In this document: one piece after another, positions 34,489-43,541 of the stretch | Layout of the letters: each line of letters starts with the position of its first letter | How positions within the stretch are numbered: position 1 is the first letter of the stretch | Source of the DNA: 34-65-8 sp046294735 | GTDB lineage: Bacteria > Pseudomonadota > Alphaproteobacteria > Sphingomonadales > Sphingomonadaceae | Reading direction: 5' to 3' | DNA length: 64,000 bases | Assembly (NCBI GenBank): GCA_046294735.1 | Contig: JBKBKB010000006.1 | Location: forward strand, 1-64,000 | Made by a program: the position numbers and the translations under genes | The notes under the pieces: model-generated | Database searches by the model: none | Told to the model about the DNA's origin: nothing | What the model saw: the letters and a program-made list of their open reading frames with translations, nothing else

Positions 34489-36306
34489 ATGACTGAGCTC
34501 TCCCGCATTCGAAACTTTTCCATCATCGCTCATATCGACCACGGCAAGTCCACCCTGGCTGACCGGCTGATCCAAGCCACCGGCGGCCTGACTGACCGCG
34601 AGATGTCCGAGCAAGTTCTTGATAACATGGACATTGAGAAAGAGCGCGGGATCACTATCAAGGCACAGACCGTCCGCCTCAACTACACCGCGCAGGACAG
34701 CGAGACCTACGAGCTCAACCTCATGGACACCCCCGGCCACGTCGACTTCGCCTACGAAGTCTCCCGCTCGCTCGCCGCGTGCGAAGGCGCGCTGCTGGTC
34801 GTCGACGCCGCCCAGGGGGTCGAGGCCCAGACCCTCGCCAACGTCTACCAGTCGATCGAGCACGACCACGAGATCGTCCCCGTCATCAACAAGATCGACC
34901 TGCCCGCCGCTGAACCGGAGAAAGTCCGCGCCGAGATCGAGGACATAATCGGTCTCGACGCATCCGAAGCGGTGATGACCAGCGCCAAGTCCGGCATCGG
35001 CATCGCCGACGTGCTGGAAGCAATCGTCAAGAAGATTCCCCCACCCAAGGGCGACCGCGCCGCGCCGCTGAAGGCCATGCTGGTCGACAGCTGGTACGAT
35101 CCCTACCTTGGCGTGGTCATCCTCGTCCGGGTGATCGACGGGGTGATCAAGAAGGGCCTCAACGTCAAGTTCATGCAGGGCGGCACCGACCACCTGGTCG
35201 ACCGGGTCGGCTGCTTCACCCCCAAGCGCACCGACTTGCCGGAACTCGGCCCGGGCGAAATCGGCTTCATTACCGCGCAGATCAAGGAAGTGGAGCAGGC
35301 CCGCGTCGGGGACACTATCACCACGGTCAAAGGTGGGGCGACCCAGGCGCTGGCGGGCTACAAGGAAGTCCAGCCGGTGGTGTTCTGCGGCATCTTCCCG
35401 ACCGACGCGGCCGACTTCGAAAAGTTGCGCGAATCTATCGGCAAGCTCAAGCTCAACGACGCCAGCTTCTCCTTCGAGATGGAATCGAGCGCTGCGCTCG
35501 GCTTTGGCTTCCGCTGCGGCTTCCTGGGCCTGCTGCACCTGGAAATCATCCAGGAACGGCTGACTCGCGAATACGATCTCGACCTCATCACCACCGCGCC
35601 GAGCGTCGAATACCGGCTCCAGCTCTCCAAGAGCCGCACCGATGACGCGCGCGAGCTGATGATCCACAACCCGGCCGACTGGCCCGATCAGAACCGGATT
35701 GACAGCGTGGAGGAGCCGTGGATCAAGGCGACCATCTACACCCCAGATGAATACCTCGGCTCGATTCTCAAGCTGTGCCAGGACCGGCGCGGTATCCAGA
35801 CCGGCCTCACTTATGTCGGCGGGCGGGCGCAGGTCAGCTACGAGCTGCCCTTGAACGAAGTGGTGTTCGACTTCTATGACCGGTTGAAATCGATCAGCCG
35901 AGGCTATGCCAGCTTCGATTACGAAGCGATCGGCCTGCGTGAAGGCGACCTGGTCAAGATGACCATCCTGGTCAACGCGGAGCCGGTCGACGCGCTCAGC
36001 ATGATCGTCCACCGCGGCAATGCGGAGGCAAGGGGCCGAGGGATGTGCGAGCGGCTGAAGGACCTGATCCCGCGGCACCTGTTCAAGATCCCGATCCAGG
36101 CCGCGCTGGGCGGCAAGGTGATCGCTCGCGAAACCATCGCCGCGTTGCGAAAGGATGTGACCGCCAAGTGCTATGGCGGGGACATCAGCCGCAAGAAGAA
36201 GCTGCTTGAGAAGCAGAAGAAGGGCAAGGCGCGGATGCGGGAATATGGCAATGTGTCGATCCCGCAGGAGGCGTTTATTGCTGCGCTGAGGATGGGGGAG
36301 GAGTAG
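34489..36306 (+). CDS. lepA: Elongation factor 4 (LepA GTPase)
   Basis: 605 residues, the standard LepA length. The G1 motif is AHIDHGKST, with DTPGHVDF (G3) and NKIDLP (G4). The C-terminal LepA-specific domain includes RGYASFDYE and the basic stretch DISRKKKLLEKQKKGK. LepA binds the ribosome and influences elongation and initiation under stress. It begins 63 bp after the second c-di-GMP gene. Confidence 0.98.
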   Translation: MTELSRIRNFSIIAHIDHGKSTLADRLIQATGGLTDREMSEQVLDNMDIEKERGITIKAQTVRLNYTAQDSETYELNLMDTPGHVDFAYEVSRSLAACEGALLVVDAAQGVEAQTLANVYQSIEHDHEIVPVINKIDLPAAEPEKVRAEIEDIIGLDASEAVMTSAKSGIGIADVLEAIVKKIPPPKGDRAAPLKAMLVDSWYDPYLGVVILVRVIDGVIKKGLNVKFMQGGTDHLVDRVGCFTPKRTDLPELGPGEIGFITAQIKEVEQARVGDTITTVKGGATQALAGYKEVQPVVFCGIFPTDAADFEKLRESIGKLKLNDASFSFEMESSAALGFGFRCGFLGLLHLEIIQERLTREYDLDLITTAPSVEYRLQLSKSRTDDARELMIHNPADWPDQNRIDSVEEPWIKATIYTPDEYLGSILKLCQDRRGIQTGLTYVGGRAQVSYELPLNEVVFDFYDRLKSISRGYASFDYEAIGLREGDLVKMTILVNAEPVDALSMIVHRGNAEARGRGMCERLKDLIPRHLFKIPIQAALGGKVIARETIAALRKDVTAKCYGGDISRKKKLLEKQKKGKARMREYGNVSIPQEAFIAALRMGEE

Positions 36307-36380
36307 GCTCGTGCTTGCCCGAACCCGAACTTTTATCCGCCGGCCCGTGCGCCGGCCACCGAACAGGACTGATATCGACC

Positions 36381-36683
36381 ATGGCTGCCTATAAAGAACC
36401 GAGCTATGAAGAACGCGCCGCGCTGGCCCGGAAGGCGCGTGAGAAGGCGCTCACCAAGCTCGGCACCAAACCGAAGATGGACGAGGCTGAGTTGGCCCGC
36501 CGCAAGGCCGCCCAAGCCGAACGCGACGCCGCCGCCGCCGAAAAGAGCGCCGCCCGCAAGGCCGCCATCGCTCAGGCCAAGGCCGACAAGATCGCCGCAG
36601 CCAACGTGCCGGTGCCGACCGAAGCGGAACTGAAAGCGGCGCGGGACGAAAAGTATGCGGCCCGGAAGGCGCGCAGGAAGTAG
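36381..36683 (+). CDS. DUF6481-type small Ala/Lys-rich protein
   Basis: 100 residues, extremely rich in Ala, Lys, Arg and Glu and predicted to form one long charged helix. It starts MAAYKEPSYEERAALARKAREKAL, which I recognise as the DUF6481 pattern of alphaproteobacteria. Function unknown; the composition suggests nucleic-acid or ribosome association, which is inference. The ATG at 36381 follows an inverted repeat GCCGGC/GCCGGC at 36339-36356. It stands alone between lepA and the convergent extensin-like gene. Confidence 0.8.
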   Translation: MAAYKEPSYEERAALARKAREKALTKLGTKPKMDEAELARRKAAQAERDAAAAEKSAARKAAIAQAKADKIAAANVPVPTEAELKAARDEKYAARKARRK

Positions 36684-36736
36684 ACGGATGTTAGGCTGAC
36701 CTGCGCCCGATCAAGGGGAAGGCGCGGGGCAGGGTG

Positions 36737-37411
36737 TCAGCGACAGAACCCGCTCGATCCGCCGCTTTCAAGGTGAAAGTGGTCCAGATGGGCAGTGTTG
36801 TAATCCGGTCCCAGCACCGTGCCGAAGCGCTTGCAAGCGCTGGCCTGAACCGTCCGCAGAAACTCCCGTTCGCGCGGCGAGCCGCCACGCCAGTGCTCGA
36901 GCACGCTGATCCGCCGCCCATCGGCAAGGACAAAGGCGGCCACGTCGACTGCCTCGGCCGTTGCATGGGCCGAGCGACGCGCACTGCCGGCCACGTTTCG
37001 GCAGGCATAACTGCCCATCGTTTCGATCTCCACCACCGGGCTGCCGAGCAGCTCGCGTGCTGCGCGGTCGACCCCGAACCGTGCCCAGGCGGCGAAAGCC
37101 TGGGCGGTGGGGCAGGCGACCGGCCCCAGTCGGGCGACCCCGAAGTTGCCCAGATCACCTTGCAATGCGCTGAGCGACACCGCATTGCGCAGGCCGCAAC
37201 CACCGCCGTCGTAGCGGTCAGCCACGGCGGAAAAACGGATTCCGGCGCCCCCTAGTTCGCTCAGGCACTGCCGATCGGCAGGGTTGACCGGGATTGCCCC
37301 TGCACTGCTGGCCCCGCGCGGCGGCGCGCCCCGGCCCTCGGGCACGGCACCGCAGGCGGCCAGCGCCAGCGCGGCGAGGGAGACAAAGGTAAGGCGCAAC
37401 CGGAAATCCAT
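36737..37411 (-). CDS. Extensin-like C-terminal domain lipoprotein
   Basis: 224 residues with a lipoprotein signal (lipobox LAAC, Cys20), then a Pro/Ala linker and the extensin_like_C domain (Pfam PF06904 pattern): CGLRNAVSLS, VACPTAQAFAAW, SAHATAEAVDVAAF and a C-terminal AHLDHFHLE. The His and Asp in these motifs resemble the zinc ligands of M15/LAS-type murein peptidases, so a cell-wall role is plausible but unproven. It converges with the DUF6481 gene and diverges from recN. Confidence 0.88.
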   Translation of the reverse strand: MDFRLRLTFVSLAALALAACGAVPEGRGAPPRGASSAGAIPVNPADRQCLSELGGAGIRFSAVADRYDGGGCGLRNAVSLSALQGDLGNFGVARLGPVACPTAQAFAAWARFGVDRAARELLGSPVVEIETMGSYACRNVAGSARRSAHATAEAVDVAAFVLADGRRISVLEHWRGGSPREREFLRTVQASACKRFGTVLGPDYNTAHLDHFHLESGGSSGFCR

Positions 37412-37516
37412 CGGCAGGATCTTGCCGCAAGTTGCTTAACGCCGGGTTGCCCGTTCTGGATAAGCCCCTGCACAAAGCGTGACGCATGGCTGCGGTTGGG
37501 CTAGATCGCATGAACC

Positions 37517-39181
37517 ATGCTCACCCGCCTCTCGATACGGAACATTGTCCTGATCGAAGCGCTCGACCTGTCGTTCGGGCGTGGGCTGGGTGTGCTAACT
37601 GGGGAAACAGGGGCGGGCAAGTCGATCCTGCTCGATGCTCTGGGTCTGGTGCTGGGAGATAGAGCCGACAGTGCATTGGTCCGCGCGGGCGAAGACAAGG
37701 CGGCCGTCACCGCAACTTTCGAATTTGCGCACATGCCGGCCGCTATCACCGATGCGCTCGACGACGCCGGGATCGAGCTGGAGCCGGGCGAGCCCCTGCT
37801 GGTGCGGCGTCAGGTCAAGGCCGATGGCGGCAGCAAGGCGTATATTAATGATCAGCCCGCAAGCGTGGCTCTGCTGCGTCTGATCGCGCCTGCGCTGGTC
37901 GAACTGCACGGCCAGCATGACGATCGCGGCCTGGTCAACCCGGCAGGCCATCGCATGCTGCTGGACCGCTATGCCGGGGCTGACACCGCAACGCTCGCTG
38001 CAGCATGGACGGGCTGGCGAAAAGCCGAAGCGGTGCTGGCCGATGCGCGCAGCCAGATCGAAACTGCCCGCGAGGAACAGGACCTCCTGCTGGCGCATCT
38101 GGCCGAATTGACGGCGCTCGAACCGCAGGCGGGCGAAGAAGCGCGCCTCGCAGAAGTGCGCGTCTCGATGCAGAAATGCGAACGGCTGTCGGGCGACCTG
38201 GCCGAACTGCGGCATCTGTGGGAAGGTTCGGATTCGCCGCTGGCCGCCTTGCGCGTGGCGGCGCGCAGACTTGACCGGATCGCGCCCGAGCACCCCCTGC
38301 TGGCCGAAGCCCTCGCGGCGCTCGACCGTGCGGTGATTGAGGCGGGAGAGGCGGAAGACCGGCTCGCCCGCGCAGCCGAAGCGCTGGTGCATGATCCAGT
38401 GGCCTTGGAATCGGCAGAGACCCGGCTGTTCGAACTGCGTGCAATCGCCCGCAAACACCGCTGCGAGGTGGACGACCTGCCCGAGAGGATGCGCACCATG
38501 CGCGCTGCGCTCGACGCCATCGAAGGGGGGGAGGCGGAACTCGACGCGCTCGAAGCGGCGGCAAAGCTGGCAGGCGCACGCTACCGCGAGCTTGCTGAAG
38601 CGCTTCACCGCCAGCGGATCGAGGCGGCAAGGCAGCTCGACATGGCGGTGGCGGCCGAACTCGCCCCGCTCAAACTTGACTCTGCTCGCTTTCTCACCGC
38701 CATCGGCGTCTTGCCAAAAGAACGGTGGGGGCCGCATGGCAGCGACAGCGTGGAATTCCTGATTGCGACCAACCCCGGCGCGGACTTCGCCCCCCTCGGC
38801 AAGATCGCCAGTGGCGGTGAGCTGTCACGCTTCATCCTCGCACTCAAGGTCGCACTGGCCGAGCAGGGTGGGGCGGCGACGGTGATCTTCGACGAGATCG
38901 ACCGCGGCGTCGGCGGTGCGGTAGCCAGCGCGATCGGAGAGCGGCTGGCGCGGCTTGCTGCTGATGGGCAGTTGCTGGCGGTGACCCACTCGCCGCAAGT
39001 TGCTGCGCGCGGGCGCACGCATTACCTGATTGCAAAGTCGAGTGAAGGCGTAGTCACCCGCACCAGCGTGACCCTGCTCGATGACGCCGGGCGGCAGGAA
39101 GAAATCGCCCGGATGTTGAGTGGTGCGGAAGTGACGCCAGAAGCGCGGGCCCAGGCCGACCGATTGCTGGAGGGGGTGTGA
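37517..39181 (+). CDS. recN: DNA repair protein RecN
   Basis: 554 residues, matching E. coli RecN (553). It is SMC-like with Walker A GETGAGKS near residue 35, long coiled-coil arms in the middle (Ala/Glu/Arg-rich), the signature LGKIASGGELSRFILALK and Walker B VIFDEIDRGVGG. RecN acts in double-strand-break repair and is usually SOS-induced; I do not see a confident LexA box in the 105-bp spacer. Its stop overlaps the GTG start of the next gene. Confidence 0.97.
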   Translation: MLTRLSIRNIVLIEALDLSFGRGLGVLTGETGAGKSILLDALGLVLGDRADSALVRAGEDKAAVTATFEFAHMPAAITDALDDAGIELEPGEPLLVRRQVKADGGSKAYINDQPASVALLRLIAPALVELHGQHDDRGLVNPAGHRMLLDRYAGADTATLAAAWTGWRKAEAVLADARSQIETAREEQDLLLAHLAELTALEPQAGEEARLAEVRVSMQKCERLSGDLAELRHLWEGSDSPLAALRVAARRLDRIAPEHPLLAEALAALDRAVIEAGEAEDRLARAAEALVHDPVALESAETRLFELRAIARKHRCEVDDLPERMRTMRAALDAIEGGEAELDALEAAAKLAGARYRELAEALHRQRIEAARQLDMAVAAELAPLKLDSARFLTAIGVLPKERWGPHGSDSVEFLIATNPGADFAPLGKIASGGELSRFILALKVALAEQGGAATVIFDEIDRGVGGAVASAIGERLARLAADGQLLAVTHSPQVAARGRTHYLIAKSSEGVVTRTSVTLLDDAGRQEEIARMLSGAEVTPEARAQADRLLEGV

Positions 39182-40071
39182 GGCATGCGCTGTATGGACT
39201 TGTGCTGCTGATGGCAGCGGGATGCAGTCCGGTGAATGAGCCGACAAATGCTGCCGGGCCGAACAACGCGATGTATGGCACCGATGCTTTCCTGCCACCA
39301 TCGGATCCGGACGCCGTGCTGCACTACGCCAAGCACCAGCGCGGGATTGCCGAACTGCGGTTGCCCGCGGGTGAGGGGCCTTTCCCGCTAGCGGTGATTT
39401 TCCATGGCGGGTGCTGGAAGACCGGCATTGCCAGCCAGGCCTATATGGCACCGCTGGCGACACGCTGGCGGCAGTTGGGGATTGCCACACTCAATCTGGA
39501 TTACCGCGAGGTCGGGGACGGGGGCGGATGGCCGGGTTCATTCGAAGACTGGGCCGCAGCGGCGACGCTGATCGATCAGGTCGCGGCGGACAATCCGATT
39601 GACCGGACACGCATCACGCTGGTCGGCCATTCGGCGGGCGCGCTGCCTGCGCTTTGGCTCCCCACTGAACAAACTACGGGCGGTCCAGTTGGGGCGCGTC
39701 AGCCGCTCGCGGCGCGGGCGGCAATCGTGCTCGACGGCCCGGCCGATCTGGGGGCGGAGAGGGAGGCGTTCGATGCCTTGTGCCAGTTTTCGGCTGTCGA
39801 GCCGTTCATGGGCGGCTCGCCCGAGGCCGAGCGAGCACGGTATGCCGCGTTGTCGCCGGCGGACCGGGCACCGCGCCTGGACGAAATCGTGTTTGTGCAG
39901 GCGAAGCTCCCCGCGCCGCCCGCAGGTGCGCTGGCGGCCCTGCGAGCCGGGGGGGCGGAGGTGTCCGTGAAGGATAATCCGGGTGCGAGCCACTTTGCCA
40001 TCATCACGCCCGGCGATCCCGTGTACGATGCCGTCGAGCCTGCGATGCTCGCCGTGCTGAGGGGCGAGTAG
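39178..40071 (+). CDS. Esterase-like alpha/beta hydrolase lipoprotein
   Basis: 297 residues from GTG 39178, overlapping the recN stop. The N-terminus has a lipoprotein signal with lipobox MAAGC (Cys16). The oxyanion FHGGCW motif and nucleophile GHSAG place it among HSL/BD-FAE-like esterases, with a His near the C-terminus in GASHFAII. It is probably membrane-anchored in the periplasm; the substrate is unknown. ligA begins 7 bp downstream. Confidence 0.85.
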   Translation: MRHALYGLVLLMAAGCSPVNEPTNAAGPNNAMYGTDAFLPPSDPDAVLHYAKHQRGIAELRLPAGEGPFPLAVIFHGGCWKTGIASQAYMAPLATRWRQLGIATLNLDYREVGDGGGWPGSFEDWAAAATLIDQVAADNPIDRTRITLVGHSAGALPALWLPTEQTTGGPVGARQPLAARAAIVLDGPADLGAEREAFDALCQFSAVEPFMGGSPEAERARYAALSPADRAPRLDEIVFVQAKLPAPPAGALAALRAGGAEVSVKDNPGASHFAIITPGDPVYDAVEPAMLAVLRGE

Positions 40072-40078
40072 GACGTCT

Positions 40079-42142
40079 ATGCCTGACCTGCCGAACACCG
40101 AGGCCGAGGCCGCCAACGAATTGATGCGGCTGGCCCGCGCCATTGCCCGGCATGACCGGCTTTACCACACCGAAGATTCGCCCGAAATCACCGACCAGGA
40201 ATATGACGCGCTGGTGCGGCGCAATGTGGAGCTCGAGGCGGCGTTTCCGCATCTCGTCCGGGCCGACAGCCCAAGCCGCAAGGTCGGCCACGCAGTGGCG
40301 TCCTCGCCGCTGGCCAAGGTGACCCACGAGGTTCGCATGATGAGCCTGGACAACGCCTTTACCGATGAAGAGGTGGCGGAGTTCGTGGCCCGGGTGCGGC
40401 GGTTCCTCAACCTGCCAGAGGCTGCGCCGCTGGCTTTCACTGCTGAGGACAAGATCGACGGGCTATCATGTTCGCTGCGCTACGAAAACGGGATCCTGGT
40501 CCGCGCTGCCACCCGCGGCGACGGGCAGGTGGGGGAGGATGTCACCGCCAACGTTGCCCACATCGCTGACATCCCGCAGCAGCTGCACGGAGAAGCGCCT
40601 GCCGTGTTCGAGGTACGCGGTGAAATTTATATGTCAAAACAGGACTTTACCGCACTCAATGCGGCGCAGCATGAATCCGGTGGAAAAGTGTTCGCGAACC
40701 CCCGAAACGCCGCCGCCGGATCACTGCGGCAGAAGGACGCGGGCGTGACCGCGAAGCGCCCCTTGCGCTTCTGGGCGCACGGCTGGGGCGCGGCAAGCGA
40801 GATTCCGGGCGTGACGCAGGAAGAACTGGTCGCGCGAATCGCGGCCTGGGGCCTGCCGGTCAGCCCACATTTCCGGCGGTGCGATACAGTGGAGGATATG
40901 CTGGCCGCCTACGCCGCGATCAACGCCGCGCGGCCCGATCTGCCCTATGAAATCGACGGGGTAGTCTACAAGGTTGACCGGCTCGACTACCAGCAGCGGC
41001 TCGGCTTCGTTGCCAAGGCGCCGCGCTGGGCGATTGCGCGCAAGTTTCCGGCTGAGCAGGCCGAAACCACGCTCGAGGCGATCGATATCCAGGTCGGGCG
41101 GACCGGCAAGCTGACCCCGGTCGGCCGACTAGCGCCAGTGCTGGTTGGCGGGGTGACGGTGACCAATGTCACGCTGCACAACCGCGACGAAATCGCCCGG
41201 CTCGGCGTCCGTCCGGGGGATCGGGTCATGGTCCAGCGCGCGGGTGACGTGATTCCGCAAGTGGTACGCAACCTCACGCCCGAGATTTCACGCCCGGCCT
41301 TCGCTTTCCCCGACCACTGCCCCGAATGCGGCAGCGAGGCGGTGGCGGAGGAAGGTGAGGTTGATGTGCGGTGCACCGGCGGCCTGATCTGTCCGGCCCA
41401 GCGAACCGAGCGGCTGAAACACTTCGTCAGCCGCGCCGCGCTCGATATCGAGGGGCTGGGCGAGAAGACCATCGACCAGTTCTTCGCGCTCGGTTGGCTG
41501 GAAAGCCCGGCCGACATCTTCCGCCTGCTCAAGCGTCGGGCTGAGATTCTTGAATTGGAGGGCTGGAAGGACAAGTCGGTCGACAACCTGCTCGCCAGCA
41601 TAGAGGCCAAGCGCCAGCCGGATGCGGCACGGCTGCTGTTCGGGCTCGGCATCCGCCATGTCGGCGCGGTCACCGCACGGGATCTGATGAAGAACTTTCA
41701 CGAGCTACCGGTGCTGAGGGATCTGGCGGAACGCGCACATGCCGGGGATGCGGAGGCGCGGGCCTCCCTCACCGCGATTGACGGGATCGGTAACGCGGTG
41801 GTGGATGCGTTGGGTGACTTCTTCCACGAACCGCACAATCGCGCGGTGTGGGATGACCTGCTGGGGGAAGTCTCCCCGCCGCCATATATCGTCGAGACGC
41901 AAGCGAGTGTGGTCAGCGGCAAGACGGTGGTGTTCACCGGCAAGCTGGAAACGATGAGCCGCGACGAGGCCAAGGCCCAGGCCGAACGGCTCGGCGCCAA
42001 GGCGGCGGGTAGCGTCAGCGCGAAGACCGATCTGGTGGTGGCGGGGCCGGGCGCGGGCAGCAAGCTCAAGCAGGCGGCGGCCCTCGGTATCGAAGTTATT
42101 GACGAGGCGGCCTGGGCGGCGATGGTCGCTGCGGCGCAATGA
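40079..42142 (+). CDS. ligA: NAD+-dependent DNA ligase
   Basis: 687 residues (E. coli 671). Adenylation Lys125 lies in the KIDG motif. The domain order is Ia, adenylation, OB fold (GRTGKLTPVGRLAPV), zinc finger (CPECG and CTGGLICPAQ), helix-hairpin-helix repeats and a C-terminal BRCT domain starting around SGKTVVFTGKLE. It joins Okazaki fragments and seals nicks. Its stop overlaps the CinA-like gene as ATGA. Confidence 0.98.
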   Translation: MPDLPNTEAEAANELMRLARAIARHDRLYHTEDSPEITDQEYDALVRRNVELEAAFPHLVRADSPSRKVGHAVASSPLAKVTHEVRMMSLDNAFTDEEVAEFVARVRRFLNLPEAAPLAFTAEDKIDGLSCSLRYENGILVRAATRGDGQVGEDVTANVAHIADIPQQLHGEAPAVFEVRGEIYMSKQDFTALNAAQHESGGKVFANPRNAAAGSLRQKDAGVTAKRPLRFWAHGWGAASEIPGVTQEELVARIAAWGLPVSPHFRRCDTVEDMLAAYAAINAARPDLPYEIDGVVYKVDRLDYQQRLGFVAKAPRWAIARKFPAEQAETTLEAIDIQVGRTGKLTPVGRLAPVLVGGVTVTNVTLHNRDEIARLGVRPGDRVMVQRAGDVIPQVVRNLTPEISRPAFAFPDHCPECGSEAVAEEGEVDVRCTGGLICPAQRTERLKHFVSRAALDIEGLGEKTIDQFFALGWLESPADIFRLLKRRAEILELEGWKDKSVDNLLASIEAKRQPDAARLLFGLGIRHVGAVTARDLMKNFHELPVLRDLAERAHAGDAEARASLTAIDGIGNAVVDALGDFFHEPHNRAVWDDLLGEVSPPPYIVETQASVVSGKTVVFTGKLETMSRDEAKAQAERLGAKAAGSVSAKTDLVVAGPGAGSKLKQAAALGIEVIDEAAWAAMVAAAQ

Positions 42143-42636
42143 CGCTGCTGCGCGAACTCCACCCGCAGGCGCTGCGGATCGCAATGCTACTGCGCGCGCG
42201 GGGCGAGAAGGTCGCGGTGGCGGACGGGGCCACTGGCGGCTTGCTTGCGGCGAGCTTGCTGACGGTACCCGGTGCGCTTGATTTCTATGTCGGGGGCGGG
42301 GTGGTCTATTCGTTCCGCGCCCGCGATGTGCTGTTTGCCCTGCCGCGCGACGCCTACAAGGGTATGCGTTCCGCGAGCGAGGACTACGCCCTGCTCCAGG
42401 CGCGGGCGATCCGCGGCAACCTCGGTGCGGAGTGGGGACTGGCGGAAAGCGGCTCGGCGGGATCGAGCGTGCATCCGATGGGGGTGGTGTCAGGCCGGAG
42501 TTGCACGGCGGTGGTGGGCCCCGACGGGTTCGAGCGATCGCTTGTGACCGAAACCGGCAGCGATGACCGGATTGACAATATGGAAGCCTTCACGCGGGCG
42601 GCGCTCGGCCTGTTCGAAGATGCACTTTCGCCTTAG
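42139..42636 (+). CDS. CinA C-terminal-domain-like protein with altered active site
   Basis: 165 residues of the CinA/PncC fold. Family members deamidate nicotinamide mononucleotide, which links to NAD-dependent ligase because LigA releases NMN, and its overlap with ligA (4 bp) fits that recycling idea. However, the usual AES-x-TGG motif reads ADGATGG here and the NEAK-type motif reads FRAR, so the known catalytic Ser and Lys seem to be missing. It may be a divergent enzyme or a non-catalytic member. It converges with prmA, sharing stop-codon bases. Confidence 0.8.
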   Translation: MTLLRELHPQALRIAMLLRARGEKVAVADGATGGLLAASLLTVPGALDFYVGGGVVYSFRARDVLFALPRDAYKGMRSASEDYALLQARAIRGNLGAEWGLAESGSAGSSVHPMGVVSGRSCTAVVGPDGFERSLVTETGSDDRIDNMEAFTRAALGLFEDALSP

Positions 42637-43541
42637 CGGTTCCGCCGCCTGACCAGCCACAGGATCGACCAGTCGCCGTTCACCAATCGCGCGCGCAGGC
42701 GAAAACCGGCAGCGCGATAGGCGCGGCGCACGGCGAGTTCCTGCGTTTCCAGCAGGCCTGCCAGCAGCAATTGGCCGCCCGGCATCGTCGCTGCGGCAAA
42801 ATCGGGCGCCAGTTCGACCAGCGGCCCGGCGAGGATATTGGCGATCAGCAGGTCATAGCGGCCGCGCGCCATCAGCAGGGGATCAGCCATGCCGTCTGCC
42901 ACCACCATGGTCAGCTCTCCCCGGCGCGGACCGAGCGCGAAGCCGTTTGCCGCAGCATTGTCCTCGACCACGCCGGTACAGACCGGGTCGATATCGCTCG
43001 CCGTCGCCAGCGCGGGCGGCCACAGGTCTAGTGCGGCGAAGGCGAGCAGTCCGGTCCCGGTGCCGATATCGGCAAGATTGCGGACGACCACCCCGCGCTG
43101 GCGCATGGACGTCAGCATGGCGAGGCACCCGGCAGTGGTGGCATGCTGGCCGGTGCCGAACGCCTGGCTGGCGGGAATGACGAGATCGCGCACGCCGGGC
43201 TGGCCGAGCGGCGGGAAATCCGGGGTGTGGACATGGAACCGCCCGGCGCGGATCGGCTCGACCCCCTGCTGGCTCAGCGTGACCCAGTCGGCATCGGGCA
43301 GCTTCTCGGCGACGAGTTTTGGGGGATTCCGCCCGAACAGTCCGGCGACCATAGCATGGTCGGCCTTGCCCGGTTTACGCGGGAAGTAGGCTTCCAGCAC
43401 CCAGTCATCGGGCTTGTCTTCAGCCACTTCGCTTCCCGAGATAATGACCTCCCAGTCCCACTCAGGCGCGTCCTCCTGTGCCAGCAAGGCGGCCTGCACG
43501 GCAGGCTTGGGGGCATGGGCCACGAGTTTCCAGCCGGTCAC
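42633..43541 (-). CDS. prmA: Ribosomal protein L11 methyltransferase
   Basis: 302 residues (E. coli 293). The N-terminal L11-recognition domain is followed by PASQAFGTGQHATT and the SAM-binding motif DIGTGTGLLAFAAL. LIANILAGPLVELAP contains the Asn of the catalytic N-I-L-A motif. It trimethylates L11 at several amino groups. It lies downstream of, and on the same strand as, the metallo-beta-lactamase gene, whose stop is at 43538 and overlaps its start region. Confidence 0.93.
   Translation of the reverse strand: MTGWKLVAHAPKPAVQAALLAQEDAPEWDWEVIISGSEVAEDKPDDWVLEAYFPRKPGKADHAMVAGLFGRNPPKLVAEKLPDADWVTLSQQGVEPIRAGRFHVHTPDFPPLGQPGVRDLVIPASQAFGTGQHATTAGCLAMLTSMRQRGVVVRNLADIGTGTGLLAFAALDLWPPALATASDIDPVCTGVVEDNAAANGFALGPRRGELTMVVADGMADPLLMARGRYDLLIANILAGPLVELAPDFAAATMPGGQLLLAGLLETQELAVRRAYRAAGFRLRARLVNGDWSILWLVRRRNR

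Noticed and set aside
34399..36078. 559-codon open frame on the minus strand opposite lepA
   Set aside because: Shadow of a GC-rich coding gene; the antisense sequence has no domain-like motifs and lepA is certain.
36339..36356. GCCGGC-N6-GCCGGC inverted repeat between lepA and the DUF6481 gene
   Set aside because: Stem is only 6 bp and no T tract follows on either strand, so I do not call it a terminator.
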